Origin: Rhodothermia bacterium | GTDB taxonomy: Bacteria > Bacteroidota > Rhodothermia > Rhodothermales > JABDKH01 | Length of the DNA stretch: 9,130 bases | Assembly: GCA_018679295.1 (NCBI GenBank) | Contig: JAHHLP010000430.1 | Location: 1-9,130 of the forward strand | Direction: 5' to 3' | Shown here: one piece after another, positions 6,992 to 9,130 of the stretch | Layout: each line of letters begins with the position of its first letter | How positions within the stretch are numbered: position 1 is the stretch's first letter | The notes under the pieces: generated by a model | Database searches by the model: none | Told to the model about the DNA's origin: nothing | The model's input: the letters and a program-made list of their open reading frames with translations, nothing else | Program-made: the position numbers and the translations under genes

Positions 6992-7039
6992 AGTCCTATA
7001 GAACCGACAAAAAATCACATTTGATCCGCACCTTACTAA

Positions 7040-7264
7040 TCAATCGGAGGCTGCCCCGAATCTCTTAATGGCAGCGGCGGTACAGAGGTAGCCAAGAAAT
7101 CCTCCCACCCCCATCAGCAGTGCCGCACGGGACAAGAAGAGCCGGCCCTCCGCAACAAAATCAAACAGGATGATCGGTGCCTCGAACATTACACCGAATA
7201 GGATGGCGCCGGCTATGAGCTGGGACCACGAACTAAACGCTCTATCGTCAAAGGGAGTTGTCAT
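7040..7264 (-). CDS. Small two-helix membrane protein coupled to nhaC
   Basis: The 74-residue product is not a family I recognise. It has a short polar N-terminus (MTTPFDDRAF), a hydrophobic stretch at about 16-37 (LIAGAILFGVMFEAPIILFDFV, with one Glu inside), a short loop (AEGRLFLSR), a second hydrophobic stretch at about 47-65 rich in Gly and Ala, and a positive end (IKRFGAASD). Its ATG shares bases with the TGA of nhaC (ATGA overlap at 7261-7264), so translation is almost certainly coupled to the antiporter. The arrangement hints at an accessory or stabilising partner for the transporter, but that is inference; it could also be an unrelated membrane protein. Confidence 0.7.
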   Translation of the reverse strand: MTTPFDDRAFSSWSQLIAGAILFGVMFEAPIILFDFVAEGRLFLSRAALLMGVGGFLGYLCTAAAIKRFGAASD

Positions 7265-8688
7265 CCAAGGAAACCTGCCACGAGAAAGCCGACAGCGGAC
7301 AGCGCCGCCAACAAAGATGCGTAGGGTAGCTGCGTATTAACGTGATCGACGTGATCGCAAGCCGCCGACATTGAAGATATGATCGAGGTGTCGGACAATG
7401 GCGACGCAAGATCTCCGAAGACGCCTCCCGACAGCACGGCACCCAACATCAGTGGCATGGAGAGCCCTAGTCCTTCGGCCAGAGGCAACGCAATCGGCAC
7501 CATGACCGCGTACGTGGTCCAAGACGATCCGAGAGTGAATGAGACAAAGCAGCCAACAAGGAACACGAGGGCTGGCAACCACCATGACGGAACTCCCTCG
7601 CCAATCAAACCCACCACATAGGGCCCCATTTCGAGTTCGCGGGATACCTGTCCAAGAGCGAAAGCCAGAACGATAAGCAGGGTCACCGGCACAAGACCCG
7701 AGCATCCCTTAATCACAAGGTCCATTACTTTTGCGGGCGTCATCACTGGCTTCCAGCCTCTGCTTCGGCGCGGCAAGCCGTACAATACAAACGCGCAGAT
7801 GATACCGGAGCTGACTGCCCAAAGCACCGAAGTCGACCCGCTTCCAGCCATTATGTCTCCATCACCCGTCACGTACAAGCCTACAAAGATCATGAAGACC
7901 ATGACAGCGATTGGCAGAAGCAAGTCGACCGCGGATCCAGACTGACCCTCCTCGGGTCGAATCCCGGCGACCTCCTCAGCAATCATCGGTGTCGAGCCGG
8001 GCCTAATGAGCTGGCCATGTTCCCGGGCACGCTCCTCCGCTGCACGCATAGGACCGAACGACCAGCCCGTTAACGCAAGGACCAGCGCAAAAACGATCGC
8101 CAGAAGACTGATAAAATTGAACAGGAGTGATTGCACGAGCAGAGAAACACCGTTGGCAACCTCTTGCGCAGCCAGCAGCCCAAGGACGTACGCGCCCCAG
8201 CCGTTCAAGGGAATAGTCATGCATACCGGGGCAGACGTGGCATCACAGTAGAACGCAAGCTTTTCTCTAGGCAGTTTCACCCGGTCAAAAAGCGGCCTGC
8301 TGATAGCCCCCACGGTAAGACTCGTAATGCTGGACTCTACGAAGATTACCATCCCCACAAACCAAGCTACCAATTCGGAGCTTCGTCGATCTTCTCCCCA
8401 ACCGCGCCTCCGAACCCAGTCAACAAATCCGTCCACACCGCCGGACCCCTGCACCAGTGCTATCAACCCTCCAACGAGAAGGCAGAAGAACACCACCCTT
8501 GTATTACCTGCGTCCTGGAAGACGCCCACCAGCTGGTCCGCCAGGCCCAGCAAACCCCACAGTGGATTGCCGCCGGCGAGAATTGTGGTCCCGAGCCAAA
8601 GACCGGTCAGAAGTGAAAGGAAGACCTGCCGAGTCCACAGCGCCAGAATTATGGCCACCACAGGTGGCAGTAGTACAACCCAGTCCAT
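7261..8688 (-). CDS. nhaC: Na+/H+ antiporter NhaC family protein
   Basis: This 475-residue integral membrane protein has about eleven to twelve hydrophobic segments spread along its length, and belongs to the NhaC (ion transporter) superfamily. Members exchange Na+ for H+, or in some branches carry organic acids or amino acids, so the exact substrate is open. Family landmarks are YCDATSAPVCMTIPLNGWG in the first half, FTLGSSWTTYAVMVPIALPL, and the C-terminal GGVFGDLASPLSDTS (421-435) followed by CDHVDHVNTQLPYA (444-457). A hydrophilic loop (EERAREHGQLIRPG onwards, about 215-250) separates the two halves. The ATG at 8688 has AAGGA about eight bases upstream. The redoxin gene ends 12 bases before it, and a small membrane protein gene overlaps its stop codon, which indicates one operon. 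Confidence 0.9.
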   Translation of the reverse strand: MDWVVLLPPVVAIILALWTRQVFLSLLTGLWLGTTILAGGNPLWGLLGLADQLVGVFQDAGNTRVVFFCLLVGGLIALVQGSGGVDGFVDWVRRRGWGEDRRSSELVAWFVGMVIFVESSITSLTVGAISRPLFDRVKLPREKLAFYCDATSAPVCMTIPLNGWGAYVLGLLAAQEVANGVSLLVQSLLFNFISLLAIVFALVLALTGWSFGPMRAAEERAREHGQLIRPGSTPMIAEEVAGIRPEEGQSGSAVDLLLPIAVMVFMIFVGLYVTGDGDIMAGSGSTSVLWAVSSGIICAFVLYGLPRRSRGWKPVMTPAKVMDLVIKGCSGLVPVTLLIVLAFALGQVSRELEMGPYVVGLIGEGVPSWWLPALVFLVGCFVSFTLGSSWTTYAVMVPIALPLAEGLGLSMPLMLGAVLSGGVFGDLASPLSDTSIISSMSAACDHVDHVNTQLPYASLLAALSAVGFLVAGFLG

Positions 8689-8700
8689 ACAGGCGTCCTT

Positions 8701-9130
8701 CTAGCTCCCGTCCGGCTTCCACTTGATATTGCAACCGATTGACGGTACCTGCTCTCCTTCCACGACTCCCGTGGCAATAAGCTGATCAAGGGCCGACCTT
8801 AACTCACGCCCATTAGCAGGTTGGCCACCGGGCCGGGTCTCGTCAATCCGCCCATGATACCTCAACTCACGATTCGAGTCGTACACAAACACGTCGGGAG
8901 TGCACACGGCACCATAGGCACGAGCAACGTCCTGCGACTCGTCATATAAGTAGGGGAATGAGAAGCCATACGTCTCCGCGTCTTCTTGCATTCGCGAGAA
9001 CGAATCATCTGGATAGCGTACCGCATCGTTCGAATTGATTCCGATAAATTGTACACCCGCCTCCCGATACTCGTTTGCCATTCGCACCAGTTCTGCGCGT
9101 ACGTGAACAACGAACTGGCAGTGGTTGCAC
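8701..9130 (-). CDS. Thioredoxin-like redoxin (AhpC/TSA-type), N-terminus beyond the window
   Basis: The frame stays open to the right edge, so the gene starts outside the window; 142 residues are visible. The first of them are CNHCQFV, matching the active-site region of a family of redoxin/thiol-disulphide proteins that usually read (S/C)NHCPFV. Further family sequence follows: GVQFIGINSND, YPDDSFSRM, FPYLYDESQDVARAYGAVCTPDVFVYD with the cis-proline in CTPD, YHGRIDETRPG, and a C-terminal PSIGCNIKWKPDG. The two cysteines could form a CxxC redox pair. The cellular role of this family is not well defined; it resembles peroxiredoxin and thiol-disulphide oxidoreductase proteins. A GTG at 9087 is not the real start because it would cut off the active site. 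It is the first gene of the run that continues into nhaC. Confidence 0.85.
   Translation of the reverse strand, partial: CNHCQFVVHVRAELVRMANEYREAGVQFIGINSNDAVRYPDDSFSRMQEDAETYGFSFPYLYDESQDVARAYGAVCTPDVFVYDSNRELRYHGRIDETRPGGQPANGRELRSALDQLIATGVVEGEQVPSIGCNIKWKPDGS

Noticed and set aside
7007..7025. Weak terminator after the small membrane protein gene (minus strand)
   Set aside because: The stem ATCA/TGAT has only four AT-rich pairs before the T-run, too weak to call.

Overview
The window is an ordinary-looking stretch of bacterial chromosome with moderate to slightly high GC. It holds eleven genes, nine of them complete, and shows no mobile element, CRISPR array, rRNA or tRNA. My best guess for the source is a Bacteroidota or Rhodothermota-type bacterium. 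That is inference: it rests on the secreted beta-propeller sensor of the type common there, the mix of housekeeping and accessory genes, and the scarcity of strong Shine-Dalgarno sequences. No 16S or ribosomal gene is present to settle it.

Left part (1-2640). A sensor gene with a signal peptide and propeller repeats runs leftward out of the window. Divergent from it is a short lipoprotein gene with a good sigma-70-like promoter, four 13-residue Gly/Thr-rich repeats and a strong intrinsic terminator. The start codon of the next gene, a family 4 glycosyltransferase, lies in the T-tract of that terminator. Two bases after the glycosyltransferase comes an exported thioredoxin-fold protein with a WCGWC active site.

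Middle part (2601-5763). The 3' end of prmC (release factor glutamine methyltransferase, minus strand) overlaps the thioredoxin-like gene tail to tail by 40 bases. Divergent from prmC is glgP, an alpha-glucan phosphorylase of the short bacterial/archaeal type.

Right part (5812-9130), all on the minus strand. In transcription order it contains a thioredoxin-like redoxin (cut by the window edge), nhaC (Na+/H+ antiporter family), a 74-residue two-helix membrane protein whose start overlaps the nhaC stop, phenylalanine 4-hydroxylase, and acylphosphatase. The first three are packed within 12 bases or overlapping and look like one operon. An 80-base gap with a perfect 12-bp palindrome separates them from the hydroxylase and acylphosphatase pair.

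I found no convincing new multi-gene system. The most interesting items are the repeat lipoprotein, whose repeat copies differ only by synonymous changes, the terminator/start-codon overlap before the glycosyltransferase, the palindrome upstream of the hydroxylase, and the small membrane protein coupled to nhaC.
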